64,000 nt of DNA from Streptomyces sp. Q6 (GTDB lineage: Bacteria; Actinomycetota; Actinomycetes; Streptomycetales; Streptomycetaceae), in contig NZ_CP146022.1 in the NCBI RefSeq assembly GCF_036967205.1, positions 3,658,001 to 3,722,000 on the forward strand, written 5' to 3'. The position numbers and the translations under genes are program-made. This document shows, piece by piece, positions 1-8,610 of this stretch. Positions within the stretch are counted from its first letter, which is position 1; each line of letters opens with the position of its first letter. Under the pieces are notes generated by a model. It was given only the letters and a program-made list of their open reading frames with translations. It was not told the origin of the DNA and made no database searches.

Positions 1-302
1 GCGTAGGCGCGGCGCGCCCCGGCCCGGTCGGCGAGCGCTCCGGCAGAGAGCATCAGGCCGGCGAACATCAGCGTGTACGCGTCGACGACCCACTGGAGCC
101 CCGTCATGCTGCTGTCCAGCGACGAACGGATGTCGGGCAGGGCGATGTTCACGGCGGACACGTCGATGGTGATGACGGTGAAGCCGAGCAGCGCCGCGAC
201 CAGGGCCGCGCCACTGCGGGTGACACCCGGGCGGGCCCCCGTCAGGGGCCCTCCGCCGGTACCGGTGTCGATGCCGGCTTCGGTGTCGATGGTGGATGTC
301 AC
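1..302 (-). CDS. MFS drug-efflux transporter, N-terminal part (cut by window edge)
   Basis: Only the first ~100 codons are present; the gene runs off the left edge. Read from a GTG at 302, the product has a Gly/Thr-rich cytoplasmic tail of about 30 residues, then a first membrane helix (AALVAALLGFTVITID) followed by VNIALPDI and the segment LQWVVDAYTLMFAGLML. This pattern (acidic residue in helix 1, then V-N-x-A-L-P-x-I) is typical of the 14-helix DHA2 branch of the major facilitator superfamily, proton-driven exporters of drugs or metabolites in the cytoplasmic membrane. It is divergent from the XRE regulator at 522, a common arrangement for an exporter and its regulator. The substrate cannot be inferred. 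Confidence 0.85.
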   Translation of the reverse strand, partial: MTSTIDTEAGIDTGTGGGPLTGARPGVTRSGAALVAALLGFTVITIDVSAVNIALPDIRSSLDSSMTGLQWVVDAYTLMFAGLMLSAGALADRAGARRAY

Positions 303-521
303 GCGGGCCTCCCTGGGCGCGGAACGGACGGAACGAGCGGGTGGGTGGGGAGCTCGGGCCGCGGCCCTGCGACATGCGCTCCCTGGGCTCCGAACCCCCC
401 AGCCACCCGCGACAAGAGCCACTCTCTCCGGATTCGCGCCCGGGTGGCAGGCCGCGCCTCACCGGGGTCCCGCGTTCCAGGCCCTGACACACCCCCGCAC
501 GGCACCGGCGGCCCGTGGACA

Positions 522-1397
522 ATGGAACACATGGCTGAGATCACGGAATTGGGCCGCTATCTGCGGGCCCGCAGGGCCCAGGTCACCCCGGCCGAGGCCG
601 GTCTGCCCGCGGGGACCGGGCTGCGCCGCACGCCGGGCCTGCGCCGTGAGGAGCTGGCGACGCTCGCGGGCGTGAGCGTCGACTACTACACGCGGTTGGA
701 GCGGGGCCGCGAGACGAACCCGTCGACCGCGGTGATCGACGCCATCGGGCGGGCCCTGCGGCTGCGCGGCGACGCCCACGAGCGCCTCCACGACCTGGCC
801 GAACTGGCCTCGGGGCGGCTCTCGGAACCGAGGCCCACGCCCGACGACACGGTGCGCGACTCGGTGCTCCAGATGCTGGAGGCGCTGCGGCCGCTGCCGG
901 CGTACGTGGTGAGCCGGTTCAGCTACATGCTGGCCGCGAACCCGGCGGGCCGCAGGCTGCTGCCGGGCATGTGGGACCTGCCGCCGGAGCAGCGCAACGT
1001 GACCCGCTACCTCTTCCTGCACCCCGTCGGCCGGACGCTGTACGTGCCGTGGGAGGACACCGTCGCCCACTCGGTGGCGCATCTGCGCGCGGTCGGCGGC
1101 GCCGATCCCGACGACCCGAGGCTGACCGGGCTGGTCGGCGAACTCCTGGTCAAGTCACCGGAGTTCGGGCCGATGTGGGAGCGGTACGAGGTGCAGGAGC
1201 GCGGCGGCGGCACGAAGACGTTCGACCACCCGAAGGTGGGCGCGATGACGCTCACGTACGAGGTGATGCAGCTGGCGCGCACCGGCGGCCAGCGCCTGGT
1301 GACGTACCAGGCACCGGCCGGTTCGCCGGACGAGGCGGCGATGCTGAAGCTGGACCCGGCCCATTCGGCGCCGTCCGGCGGCGGCCGCGACAGTTAG
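522..1397 (+). CDS. XRE-family regulator with MmyB-like ligand-binding domain
   Basis: 291 aa. Residues about 10-70 form a Cro/C1-type helix-turn-helix (GLRREELATLAGVSVDYYTR followed by LERGRE). The remainder matches the MmyB-like ligand-binding domain common in actinobacterial regulators (LPAYVVSRFSYMLAANPAGR, later RYLFLHP and YEVMQLA). Such proteins sense a small hydrophobic ligand and usually control a neighbouring exporter or dehydrogenase gene. The ATG at 522 was chosen; a second in-frame ATG at 531 is equally possible because neither has a convincing ribosome binding site. Divergence from the MFS gene suggests local control of that exporter; this is inference. Confidence 0.88.
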   Translation: MEHMAEITELGRYLRARRAQVTPAEAGLPAGTGLRRTPGLRREELATLAGVSVDYYTRLERGRETNPSTAVIDAIGRALRLRGDAHERLHDLAELASGRLSEPRPTPDDTVRDSVLQMLEALRPLPAYVVSRFSYMLAANPAGRRLLPGMWDLPPEQRNVTRYLFLHPVGRTLYVPWEDTVAHSVAHLRAVGGADPDDPRLTGLVGELLVKSPEFGPMWERYEVQERGGGTKTFDHPKVGAMTLTYEVMQLARTGGQRLVTYQAPAGSPDEAAMLKLDPAHSAPSGGGRDS

Positions 1398-1409
1398 GGC
1401 CCGTCCGCC

Positions 1410-2714
1410 TCAGGCGCGCTCCAGGATCGCGGTCACCCCCTGGCCCCCGGCGGCGCAGATCGAGATCAGCCCGCGGCCCGAACCGCCGCGCCGGGCCAGC
1501 AGCGTGGCGAGCGTGGCGACGATCCGCGCCCCGGTCGCCGCGAAGGGGTGGCCGGTCGCGAGCGACGAACCGGCGACGTTGAGCCGGTCCCGGTCCACCG
1601 GCGCGAGCCCCTGCTTCTCCCAGGCGGCGAGCGTCGCGAGGACCTGGGACGCGAACGCCTCGTGCACCTCGAACAGGTCGAAGTCCTCGATGCCGAGCCC
1701 CGCCCGCTCCAGCATCCGCGGCACGGCGTACGCGGGTGCCATCAGCAGTCCGTCGCCGCCGTCACCGGTGACATCGCCGTGCACGAAGTCGACCGCGGCG
1801 GTCTCGTAGGCCGTCAGACAGGCCAGCGGTTCGAGGCCGCGCCCGCGTGCCCACTCCTCGCTCGCGAGCAGTACGACGGCGGCGCCGTCCGTCAGCGGCG
1901 TCGAGTTCCCCGCCGTCATCGTCGGGTCGGGGCCCTTGACCCCGAACACCGGCTTGAGCGTGGCGAGTTGCTCGACGGTCGAGCCGGGCCGCAGGTTCTG
2001 GTCGCGCTCAAGTCCCCGGTAGGGGACGACGAGTTCGTCCAGGAGGCCCCGGTCGTACGCGGCGGCGAGCCGCTGGTGACTGGCGGCGGCCAGCTCGTCC
2101 TGCGCCGCACGTCCGATGCCCCACGCGCGGGCGGTGACGGCGGCGTGCTCACCCATCGACAGGTGGGTGCGCGGCTCGGCGTTGCGCGGGATGTCGGGGA
2201 CGAGGTGCTGCGGCCTGATCCGGGCGAGGGCCTTGAGCCGGTCGCCGGTGGACTTCGCGCGGCGGGCGGCGAGGAGGATCTTGCGCAGTGCGTCGTTGAC
2301 GCCGAGCGGGGCGTCGCTCGCCGTGTCGGCGCCGCCCGCGATCGCGCTCTCGGTCTGACCCATCGCGATCTTGTTGGCGGCGGCGATCACGGCCTGGAGC
2401 CCGGTGCCGCAGGCCTGCTGGACGTCGTACGCGGGGGTGCGCGCGTCCAGCGTCGAACCGAGCACGGTCTCGCGCGCGAGGTTGAAGTCCCGGCTGTGCT
2501 TGAGGACGGCGCCCGCCACGAACTCCCCCACGGCGCCCGGCTCGTGGAGCCCCGCCCGGCCGACAAGGCCGTCGAGCGCGGCGGTCAGCATCTCCTGGTT
2601 GGAGGCCGTGGCGTACGGGCCGTCGGAGCGCGCGAAGGGGATGCGGCTGCCGCCGACGACGGCGACGCGGCGGGGCAGCGCAGGGGACGCCGGGGACTGC
2701 GCGGGACGTACCAT
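1410..2714 (-). CDS. Acetyl-CoA C-acyltransferase (thiolase), FadA2-like
   Basis: 434 aa, full thiolase length. The nucleophilic cysteine is in QQACGTGLQA (C102); the later active-site elements GHPFAATGAR (His) and CAAGGQG (second Cys) are intact. It would cleave 3-ketoacyl-CoA with CoA, or run in the condensing direction, in the cytoplasm. It is divergent from a two-domain ketoreductase followed by a MaoC dehydratase. That set corresponds to the mycobacterial fadA2 / fabG4 / htdX locus, so a role in a specialised beta-oxidation or fatty-acid remodelling cycle is likely. The 69-bp divergent promoter carries palindromes (2735-2762) suited to a TetR repressor. It stops 12 bp from the end of the convergent XRE gene. 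Confidence 0.93.
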   Translation of the reverse strand: MVRPAQSPASPALPRRVAVVGGSRIPFARSDGPYATASNQEMLTAALDGLVGRAGLHEPGAVGEFVAGAVLKHSRDFNLARETVLGSTLDARTPAYDVQQACGTGLQAVIAAANKIAMGQTESAIAGGADTASDAPLGVNDALRKILLAARRAKSTGDRLKALARIRPQHLVPDIPRNAEPRTHLSMGEHAAVTARAWGIGRAAQDELAAASHQRLAAAYDRGLLDELVVPYRGLERDQNLRPGSTVEQLATLKPVFGVKGPDPTMTAGNSTPLTDGAAVVLLASEEWARGRGLEPLACLTAYETAAVDFVHGDVTGDGGDGLLMAPAYAVPRMLERAGLGIEDFDLFEVHEAFASQVLATLAAWEKQGLAPVDRDRLNVAGSSLATGHPFAATGARIVATLATLLARRGGSGRGLISICAAGGQGVTAILERA

Positions 2715-2734
2715 CTCGACAACTCCTGACTAAT

Positions 2735-2762
2735 GAGTAACCTTACTCCGAAGTAAATTTAC
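2735..2762. promoter_or_regulatory. Palindromes in the thiolase / ketoreductase divergent promoter
   Basis: An AT-rich patch in otherwise very GC-rich DNA. It contains GAGTAA-CC-TTACTC (2735-2748), the overlapping TTACT-CCGA-AGTAA (2743-2756) and the perfect palindrome GTAAATTTAC (2753-2762). It lies 21-49 bp from the two divergent starts. TTACT-N4-AGTAA is the kind of site bound by TetR-family repressors of acyl-CoA metabolism; the TetR gene at 5070-5735, three genes away, is the obvious candidate. Confidence 0.55.
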
Positions 2763-2783
2763 GACCGCGCAGGGAGTTGGACA

Positions 2784-4102
2784 ATGGCCGACCGCTATCT
2801 GAACTTCACCGGCACGGCTCCCGGCCGCTTCCTGACCCGCCGCCTCGGCCTGCCGCAGCCCGCGCCCCTGCACCGCTGGAGCCCCGAACACCCCTTTCTG
2901 GAAGGGACGTTGCTGCACCTCACGGTCGGCGATCCGGCGCACCGGGAGGCGCTCGCGGCCGTGCTGGCCGACACCGGGCTCCCGGTCGCCGCCACCGCCG
3001 AGCGGCCCGCCGCGGTGGTCGTCGACGCCACCGCCGTCACCGGCCCGGACGCCCTCGCCGCGGTGCACGCCGCGCTGCATCCGGTCGTACGGTCCGTCGC
3101 GGCGAGCGGCCGCGTGCTCGTCCTCGGCATGCCGCCGTCCGCCGACGACCACCACCAGGCGGCGGCGCAGCAGGCTCTGGAGGGCTTCGTCCGCTCCCTC
3201 GGCAAGGAGATCGGCCGCGGCCGCACCGTGAACCTGGTCCGGCTCGCGGCCCCGGTGACGGCGGCGGCGTCGACCCTGCGCTTCCTGCTCTCCCCAAGTC
3301 GGCGTACGTCAGCGGCCAGGTCGTCGACGTGGCCGCCACCGGCGCGGAGTCGACACCGACCGTCGACGCCGAGCGGCCGCTCGCCGGGCGGACCGCGCTG
3401 GTCACCGGCGCCGCGCGCGGCATCGGCGAGGCCGTCGCCGAGACCCTCGTACGGGACGGGGCGCGGATCGTCCTGCTCGATGTGCCGTCCGCCGAGGAGG
3501 ACCTGGCGAAGGTCGCGGAGCGGCTCGGCGGGCGGGCGCTGCCGTTGGACATCACGGCGGCGGACGCGGGCGAGCGGATCGCCGCGTTCACCGACGGCCT
3601 CGACGTCCTCGTCCACAACGCGGGCATCACGCGCGACCGGCGCCTCGCCAACATGCCGGCCGAGCGCTGGAGTTCGGTCCTCGACGTCAATCTCGGCAGT
3701 GTGCTGCGCACGACGGACGCGCTGCTCACGTCGGGCGCGGTGCGGCGCGGCGGCAGCATCGTCGCGACGGCGTCCATCGCGGGGCTCGCGGGCAACGCGG
3801 GCCAGACCAACTACGCCGCGAGCAAGGCCGGCATCGTCGGTCTCGTACGGTCGCTGGCGCCGCGCGCGGCGGCCGAGCACGGGGTCACGGTGAACGCGGT
3901 GGCCCCCGGTTTCATCGAGACGAGGATGACGGCGGCGGTGCCGCTGTTCATCCGGGAGGCGGGGCGGCGGATGAACTCCCTCGCGCAGGGCGGGCTTCCG
4001 GTGGACGTGGCGGAGACGACGTCGTGGCTCGCGTCACCGGCGTCCGGAGCGGTGAACGGTCAGGTGGTGCGGGTGTGCGGGCAGAGCCTCCTGGGGGCGT
4101 AG
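2784..4102 (+). pseudogene. 3-oxoacyl-ACP reductase, FabG4-like two-domain SDR, frameshifted
   Basis: Conceptual product of about 440 aa with an N-terminal NAD-free flavodoxin-like region (from MADRYLNFTGTAPGRF) and a C-terminal short-chain dehydrogenase. The SDR domain has the NADP loop TGAARGIG, HNAG and the catalytic YAASK. The reading frame breaks at the C4 run 3292-3295: upstream it reads to ...LRFLLSP, downstream it resumes as KSAYVSGQVV. One extra C restores one continuous frame, so a sequencing error is more likely than true decay. The family reduces 3-ketoacyl thioesters. The start has GGGAG about 9 bp upstream. The MaoC gene follows after 58 bp and is probably co-transcribed. Confidence 0.87.
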
Positions 4103-4160
4103 CCGCAGAGCCGCCGCCCCCACCACCCCCGCGCCCGACAGCCGACCCCCAGGACCCGCC

Positions 4161-5024
4161 ATGACCGCGACGCGCACCGTCAGCCTCCCGTCCGTGCCCT
4201 CCCTCGGCCCCGCGATGATCCGCGGAGCCGTGCTCTCCCCGCTCAAGAGGCCGCGGGAGGCCGCCGCCTGGGACGGCGCCCGGCTCCACGTCGGCGACCT
4301 GCGGATACGCGACCGCCACCTCGCCGCCTACGAGCGGGTCTGCGGCTTCCCGACCGGCCGGCCCGAACTGCCGGTCAGCTACCCGCACCTCCTCGGGTTC
4401 CCGCTGGCCATGCGGCTGATGGCGGCCCGCAGCTTCCCGCTGCCGCTGCTCGGCCTCGTCCACACGTCGATCGGGATCACGCAGCACCACGACCTCTCCC
4501 CGACACAGGCGTACGAACTCGCCGTCGTCGTCACCGGGTTGAGGCCCCACCGGCGCGGTACCGAGGCCGTCGTCGTCACCGAGCTCCTCGACGGCGGCGC
4601 TCCCGCCTGGCGGTCGACCAGTACGTACCTCTCCCGGCACCGGACGCGGACGCCCGCCGCCCCCGAGACTCCCGGCACCCCCGAACCGCTGCCCGCGCTC
4701 GCCGAGTGGCGCCTCGGCGCCGACCTGGGACGCCGCTACGCCGCCGTGTCCGGCGACCGGAACCCCATCCACCTGCACCCGCTGACGGCCCGCCTCTTCG
4801 GCTTCCCGCGCGCGATCGCCCACGGCATGTGGACGGTGGCCCGCTGCCTCGCGGAGTTCGGCGCGCGGGGGCCCGTCGACGTCACGGCGCGGTTCAGGGC
4901 GCCGGTGCTGCTGCCGGGTGCGGTGACGTACGCGGCGCGCGGCACGGCCTTCGAGCTGCGGTCGGCGAAGGACGGCCGCACACACGTGAGCGGCGAGGTG
5001 CGGCCCCTGGGATCGCCGGACTGA
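4161..5024 (+). CDS. MaoC-family dehydratase / enoyl hydratase, HtdX-like
   Basis: 287 aa double hot-dog protein. The C-terminal half holds the R-hydratase signature YAAVSGDRNPIHLHPLTA with the catalytic Asp and His, followed by FGFPRAIAHGMW. The N-terminal half is the degenerate hot-dog repeat. The family hydrates or dehydrates (R)-3-hydroxyacyl thioesters. Position directly after the FabG4-like reductase and opposite the thiolase gives the three consecutive enzymes of a reductase-dehydratase-thiolase module, matching M. tuberculosis Rv0241c-Rv0243 in family content. The missing acyl-CoA dehydrogenase step must be supplied from elsewhere. Confidence 0.92.
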   Translation: MTATRTVSLPSVPSLGPAMIRGAVLSPLKRPREAAAWDGARLHVGDLRIRDRHLAAYERVCGFPTGRPELPVSYPHLLGFPLAMRLMAARSFPLPLLGLVHTSIGITQHHDLSPTQAYELAVVVTGLRPHRRGTEAVVVTELLDGGAPAWRSTSTYLSRHRTRTPAAPETPGTPEPLPALAEWRLGADLGRRYAAVSGDRNPIHLHPLTARLFGFPRAIAHGMWTVARCLAEFGARGPVDVTARFRAPVLLPGAVTYAARGTAFELRSAKDGRTHVSGEVRPLGSPD

Positions 5025-5069
5025 CCGGCGCGGTGGCCCCTGGGGCCACCGATCCGACCAGCGTGTCCG

Positions 5070-5735
5070 TCAAGGGCGCCGGTCCGACCAGCGCTGTCCG
5101 TCCATCAGGCTGCCGAGCCCGGACCACGCGAAGTTCATCATCGTCGTGGCGGCCTCCTTCGCGGAGACGGACGGGTCGGCGTTGGCCCAGCCCGCGAGGG
5201 CCTCCGCCGCGCCGACGAGTGCCTGCGCCAGGCCCGCGACCTCGCGCTCGGCGAGTTCGGGATCGCCGTGCGCCTCCCGCGCGGCCGCCGCGATCAGCGT
5301 CGTCACGAACGACACGATCTCGTCCCGCATCGCCCCGACCTCGGCGACGAACGGCTCACCGCCCGTGCGCGCGTGGCTGTGCAGGACGGCCCATCCGTCG
5401 GGGTGTTCGGCGGTGTGCGAGAAGAAGGCCGTGAGCCCCTCCCACAGCTGCCGGTCGGCCGGGGCGTCGGCGCGGACGCCCGCCCGTACGGCGGCGACGA
5501 GCGCGGCCGCCTCGCGCCGGATGCAGGCGGTGAAGAGGTCTTCCTTCGAGTTCAGGTACAGATACACCAGCGGCTTGGAGACTCCGGCGAGGTCCGCGAT
5601 CTCGTCCATCGAGGCGGCCCGGTAGCCGCGCTCGCCGAACACCCGTACCGCGGCGTCCGTCATCTGCCGCTCCCGCTCGGCCCGCGGCAGCCGCTTGGCC
5701 CGCCCGCTCTGCTGCCCGGCCTTCACGCCGCCCAC
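5070..5735 (-). CDS. TetR/AcrR-family transcriptional regulator
   Basis: 221 aa. The N-terminal HTH is complete (VFGERGYRAASMDEIADLAG, then VSKPLVYLYLNSKEDLF). The C-terminal domain is all-helical, Ala-rich and unassigned. It is convergent with the MaoC gene, 45 bp away. Being the only regulator beside the thiolase/reductase/dehydratase genes, it may sense acyl-CoA and bind the palindromes at 2735-2762; this is inference. The first ATG at 5735 gives a basic leader of about 20 residues before LPRAERERQ, so a downstream start is possible. Confidence 0.9.
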   Translation of the reverse strand: MGGVKAGQQSGRAKRLPRAERERQMTDAAVRVFGERGYRAASMDEIADLAGVSKPLVYLYLNSKEDLFTACIRREAAALVAAVRAGVRADAPADRQLWEGLTAFFSHTAEHPDGWAVLHSHARTGGEPFVAEVGAMRDEIVSFVTTLIAAAAREAHGDPELAEREVAGLAQALVGAAEALAGWANADPSVSAKEAATTMMNFAWSGLGSLMDGQRWSDRRP

Positions 5736-5859
5736 CCCTGCCGCCCTTCGTTCACGCGCTGTGCACGGTTCAGGGTACGCAGCGCGAAACGGCCGTGCCC
5801 CGCCGCCCGGACCAGGTCCGGGGGCGGGGCACGGCCGGTGGACGGCGCGCCGGGGGACG

Positions 5860-7176
5860 TCAGGCGGCGACCGCCACCTGCTGCTGCGGCTCGTCGACGG
5901 GAGACGCGGTGACCTGGTTGTACTTGTCGTGGTCGAGGATCTTCTCGCGGGCGGCGACGATCACGGGGACGAGCGCCTGGCCGGCGACGTTCGTCGCGGT
6001 GCGCATCATGTCCAGGATCGGGTCGATCGCGAGGAGCAGACCCACGCCCTCCAGCGGGAGGCCCAGCGTGGAGAGGGTCAGGGTGAGCATGACCGTCGCG
6101 CCGGTGAGACCGGCGGTGGCGGCGGAGCCGATCACCGAGACGAACGCGATGAGCAGGTACTCCTTGACGCCCATGTCGACGTCGAAGAAGTTCGCGACGA
6201 AGATCGCGGCGATCGCCGGGTAGATCGCGGCGCAGCCGTCCATCTTCGTGGTCGCGCCGAACGGCACGGCGAACGAGGCGTAGTCCTTCGGGACACCGAG
6301 CCGGATCGCGGACTGCTGGGTGACCGGCATGGTGCCGACCGAGGAGCGGGAGACGAACGCCAGCTGGATGGCGGGCCAGGCGCCCTTGAAGAACTGGATC
6401 GGGTTCAGCTTGGCCACCGTGGAGAGCAGCAGCGGGTAGACGCCGAACAGGACCAGGGCGCAGCCGACGTAGATGTCGGCGGTGAAGGTCGCGTACTTGC
6501 CGATCAGGTCCCAGCCGTACTGGACGATCGCGTTGCCGATGAGGCCGGCGGAGCCGATCGGGGAGAGCTTGATGACCCACCACAGGGCCTTCTGGAGCAG
6601 CTCGAGGATCGACTCGGAGAGGGTGAGGACCGGGGCGGCCTTCTCGCCGACCTTCAGGATCGCGATACCGGCGACGACGGCCATGAAGACGATCTGCAGC
6701 ACGTTCAGCTCGGTGAACGGCGTGATGATGTCGGTCGGGATGATGCCGGTGAGGAAGTCGATCCAGGAGCCCTGGGTCTCGGGCTTCGCGGCGTCGGCGG
6801 CCGAGAGCGTCGTGCCGTTGCCGGGGTTGGTCAGCAGGCCGATGGCGAGGCCGATGACGACCGCGATCAGCGACGTGATCATGAACCAGAGGAGCGTGCG
6901 GCCGGCGAGCCGGGCGGCGTTGTCGACCTTCCTCAGGTTGGTGATCGACACGAGGATCGCGAAGAAGACGAGCGGGGCGACGGCCAGCTTCAGGAGCTGG
7001 ACGAAGATCTCGCCGACCTTCGCCAGGGTCGTGCCGAGCCAGGACACGTCGGCGGTACGGGCGACGTAGCCGAGGAGCAGACCGACGACGAGGCCGAGCA
7101 GCACCTGGGCCCAGAACGGGATCTTCGGTATGCGGAAGCCGGTCTTCTGATCGGCTGCGGGGGTGTTCGCGGACAC
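5860..7176 (-). CDS. Cation:dicarboxylate symporter (DAACS family)
   Basis: 438 aa integral membrane protein. It has the DAACS hallmarks: the serine-rich re-entrant loop FVSRSSVGTMPVT, the cation/substrate element ATTKMDGCAA (the NMDGT-type motif) and the final helix LAIDPILDMMRTATNV. The family imports C4-dicarboxylates or acidic amino acids with Na+ or H+; the TKMDG variant fits dicarboxylate- or cystine-type members better than neuronal glutamate carriers, so the exact substrate is open. It is monocistronic, with a long leader on its 5' side that includes CTTTGAG direct repeats. Confidence 0.92.
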   Translation of the reverse strand: MSANTPAADQKTGFRIPKIPFWAQVLLGLVVGLLLGYVARTADVSWLGTTLAKVGEIFVQLLKLAVAPLVFFAILVSITNLRKVDNAARLAGRTLLWFMITSLIAVVIGLAIGLLTNPGNGTTLSAADAAKPETQGSWIDFLTGIIPTDIITPFTELNVLQIVFMAVVAGIAILKVGEKAAPVLTLSESILELLQKALWWVIKLSPIGSAGLIGNAIVQYGWDLIGKYATFTADIYVGCALVLFGVYPLLLSTVAKLNPIQFFKGAWPAIQLAFVSRSSVGTMPVTQQSAIRLGVPKDYASFAVPFGATTKMDGCAAIYPAIAAIFVANFFDVDMGVKEYLLIAFVSVIGSAATAGLTGATVMLTLTLSTLGLPLEGVGLLLAIDPILDMMRTATNVAGQALVPVIVAAREKILDHDKYNQVTASPVDEPQQQVAVAA

Positions 7177-7502
7177 GGAGGCACTCCAGTGATGTCGCGT
7201 GGGGACGAGTCGATGTGACGGGGCACGTGCAGGAGCGGCGACCGCGAGATGAGGTCAACGGCGCCGCTGCATCGGGAGAGATCGCGTCAGGCGCGACAGG
7301 CCGCGGACATGCAGCGGCAGAGATCGACATGCAGGCGCGCCACGAGCGGAACGCTCAGGGCAGGACCGCCGAGGGCGGTACGGGGCGCGGCTGATGTCTT
7401 CATGACAGGAACGTTAACACCAGCGCTTTGAGAACATCAAAGGGGTTCTTTGAGGAAATCGAGACTCCTCTACGCCCCTAAAGCCCGATTTACCTTGAAA
7501 AC
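7177..7502. other. Long intergenic region 5' of the symporter gene
   Basis: About 400 bp separate the symporter start from the DUF4229 gene. I see no coding region. The stretch 7400-7500 is AT-richer than its surroundings and is the probable promoter zone for the leftward symporter gene. It contains the direct repeats CTTTGAG at 7426-7432 and 7448-7454. Nothing recognisable was seen in 7200-7400. Confidence 0.5.
7426..7454 (-). promoter_or_regulatory. CTTTGAG direct repeats, candidate activator site
   Basis: Two identical CTTTGAG heptamers start 22 bp apart, two helical turns, with an AGAAC / GTTCT inverted repeat (7431-7435, 7445-7449) overlapping them. They lie about 250 bp from the symporter start codon. 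Directly repeated heptamers two turns apart suit a response regulator or dimeric activator. Confidence 0.35.
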
Positions 7503-7546
7503 GCAGGCGGCCCCGGCATCTGAGCGATGCCGGGGCCGAAGCCTGC
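7503..7546 (-). terminator. Rho-independent terminator after the DUF4229 gene
   Basis: Perfect 12-bp stem GGCCCCGGCATC (7509-7520) with GATGCCGGGGCC (7526-7537) and a 5-nt loop, extended by GCAGGC/GCCTGC outside a GAA bulge. On the minus strand the stem is followed by GTTTTC, so it fits termination of the leftward DUF4229 transcript. Confidence 0.8.
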
Positions 7547-7579
7547 TGTGACGTAACTTACGCGGAACCTACACGGGGA

Positions 7580-7885
7580 CTACGCGCCCTGCGTGTGCGC
7601 GCGGGAGCGGGCGGCGTCGTCCGCCTCGTCCTCCATGGAGCGGCTGGCGGCCATGTTGGCCTTCGCGCGGTCGACGCGGGCGACGATCTTCTCGGAGGCC
7701 CGGTCGCGCTCCTTGCGGAGCAGGACGAAGCTGAGCGGCGCGGAGACCACCAGGGCGAGCAGCGCGATCCAGAGGTAGTTGGAACCGCCGAGGCCCCGGG
7801 GCACGATGCCCGTGGCGACGAGTCCCCAGACGACGAGGAAGCAGCCCACGAAGATTCCGAGGCGCATCAGCGTGTAGCGGGCCAT
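7580..7885 (-). CDS. DUF4229 small membrane protein
   Basis: 101 aa from the ATG at 7885 (MARYTLMRLGIFVGCF), which has GGAAGAG upstream; a longer in-frame start at 7942 was rejected because its extra residues look non-coding. Two membrane helices (LGIFVGCFLVVWGLVATGI and LWIALLALVVSAPLSFVLL) are followed by a charged cytoplasmic tail (RKERDRASEKIVARVDRAK). This matches DUF4229, a small actinobacterial family of unknown function. It ends at a good terminator. Confidence 0.85.
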   Translation of the reverse strand: MARYTLMRLGIFVGCFLVVWGLVATGIVPRGLGGSNYLWIALLALVVSAPLSFVLLRKERDRASEKIVARVDRAKANMAASRSMEDEADDAARSRAHTQGA

Positions 7886-7992
7886 GTCAATCCACTCTTC
7901 CGTTCCTAAAAGGTGCGAGCGCTCATCCAGTGAAGCACGCACGGCAGCGCCCGGGAACGGCGGGGTGACCGCCGGCTGGCTACGCTCCCCGC

Positions 7993-8610
7993 ATGTCCCC
8001 GCACTTCGAACTGGACCCCTCCGTCACACCCGCTCTGCGCGACGGGCTGCTCTCCCTGTGGGCGGACGTCTCGAACGCCGGCGGCGCCGTGGGCTTCGTC
8101 CCGCCCGTCACGCCGGACGAGATACGCCCCGAGCTGGTCAAGCGGCTGGCCGAGCTGGCGGACGGGCGGACCCGTCTGCTCGTCGGCCGCGACGCGCGGG
8201 ACGGGAGCGTCGCGGCGTCCGCGTTCCTCGCGTACAACGCGCACCGCCTGATGAAGCACCACCTGTGGCTCTACGCGGTGATGGTCCACCCCGACCACCA
8301 GGGCAAGGGCTACGGCCGCGCCCTGATGTCGGCGGCGGCGGACGCGGCCCGCACCTTCGACGGCATCGAGGCGATCCGCCTCACCTGCCGCGGCGGTACG
8401 GGCGCCGACCACTTCTACGCGGCGTGCGGCTACCAGGAGGTCGGCCGCGTCCCGGGCGCGATCCGGGTGGCCCCGGGCGACGACCGGGACGACGTCCACA
8501 TGATGCTGCCGCTCCAGGAGCCCGTCCCCGGACTCCGCGCGCGACTCAGATCCGCATCGGCTGCGGCGAGTCCCGGCGGGCCGGGTCGGCACCCTCGTAC
8601 TCGCGGATGA
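7993..8610 (+). CDS. GNAT-family N-acetyltransferase
   Basis: 205 aa. The acetyl-CoA binding motif is visible as VHPDHQGKGYGRALM, preceded by strand LWLYAVM and followed by FYAACGYQEVGRVPG. The substrate is unknown. There is no Shine-Dalgarno sequence; instead TACGCT (7981-7986) lies 6 nt before the ATG, suggesting a leaderless mRNA. The last ~25 residues after MMLPLQ are low-complexity and overlap the 3' end of mqnE on the other strand by 65 bp, so the natural C-terminus may have been shorter. Confidence 0.86.
   Translation: MSPHFELDPSVTPALRDGLLSLWADVSNAGGAVGFVPPVTPDEIRPELVKRLAELADGRTRLLVGRDARDGSVAASAFLAYNAHRLMKHHLWLYAVMVHPDHQGKGYGRALMSAAADAARTFDGIEAIRLTCRGGTGADHFYAACGYQEVGRVPGAIRVAPGDDRDDVHMMLPLQEPVPGLRARLRSASAAASPGGPGRHPRTRG

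Noticed and set aside
7177-7579. Small RNA or gene in the long gap upstream of the symporter
   Set aside because: No hairpin other than the DUF4229 terminator, no open frame with a ribosome binding site; only promoter-like features were seen.
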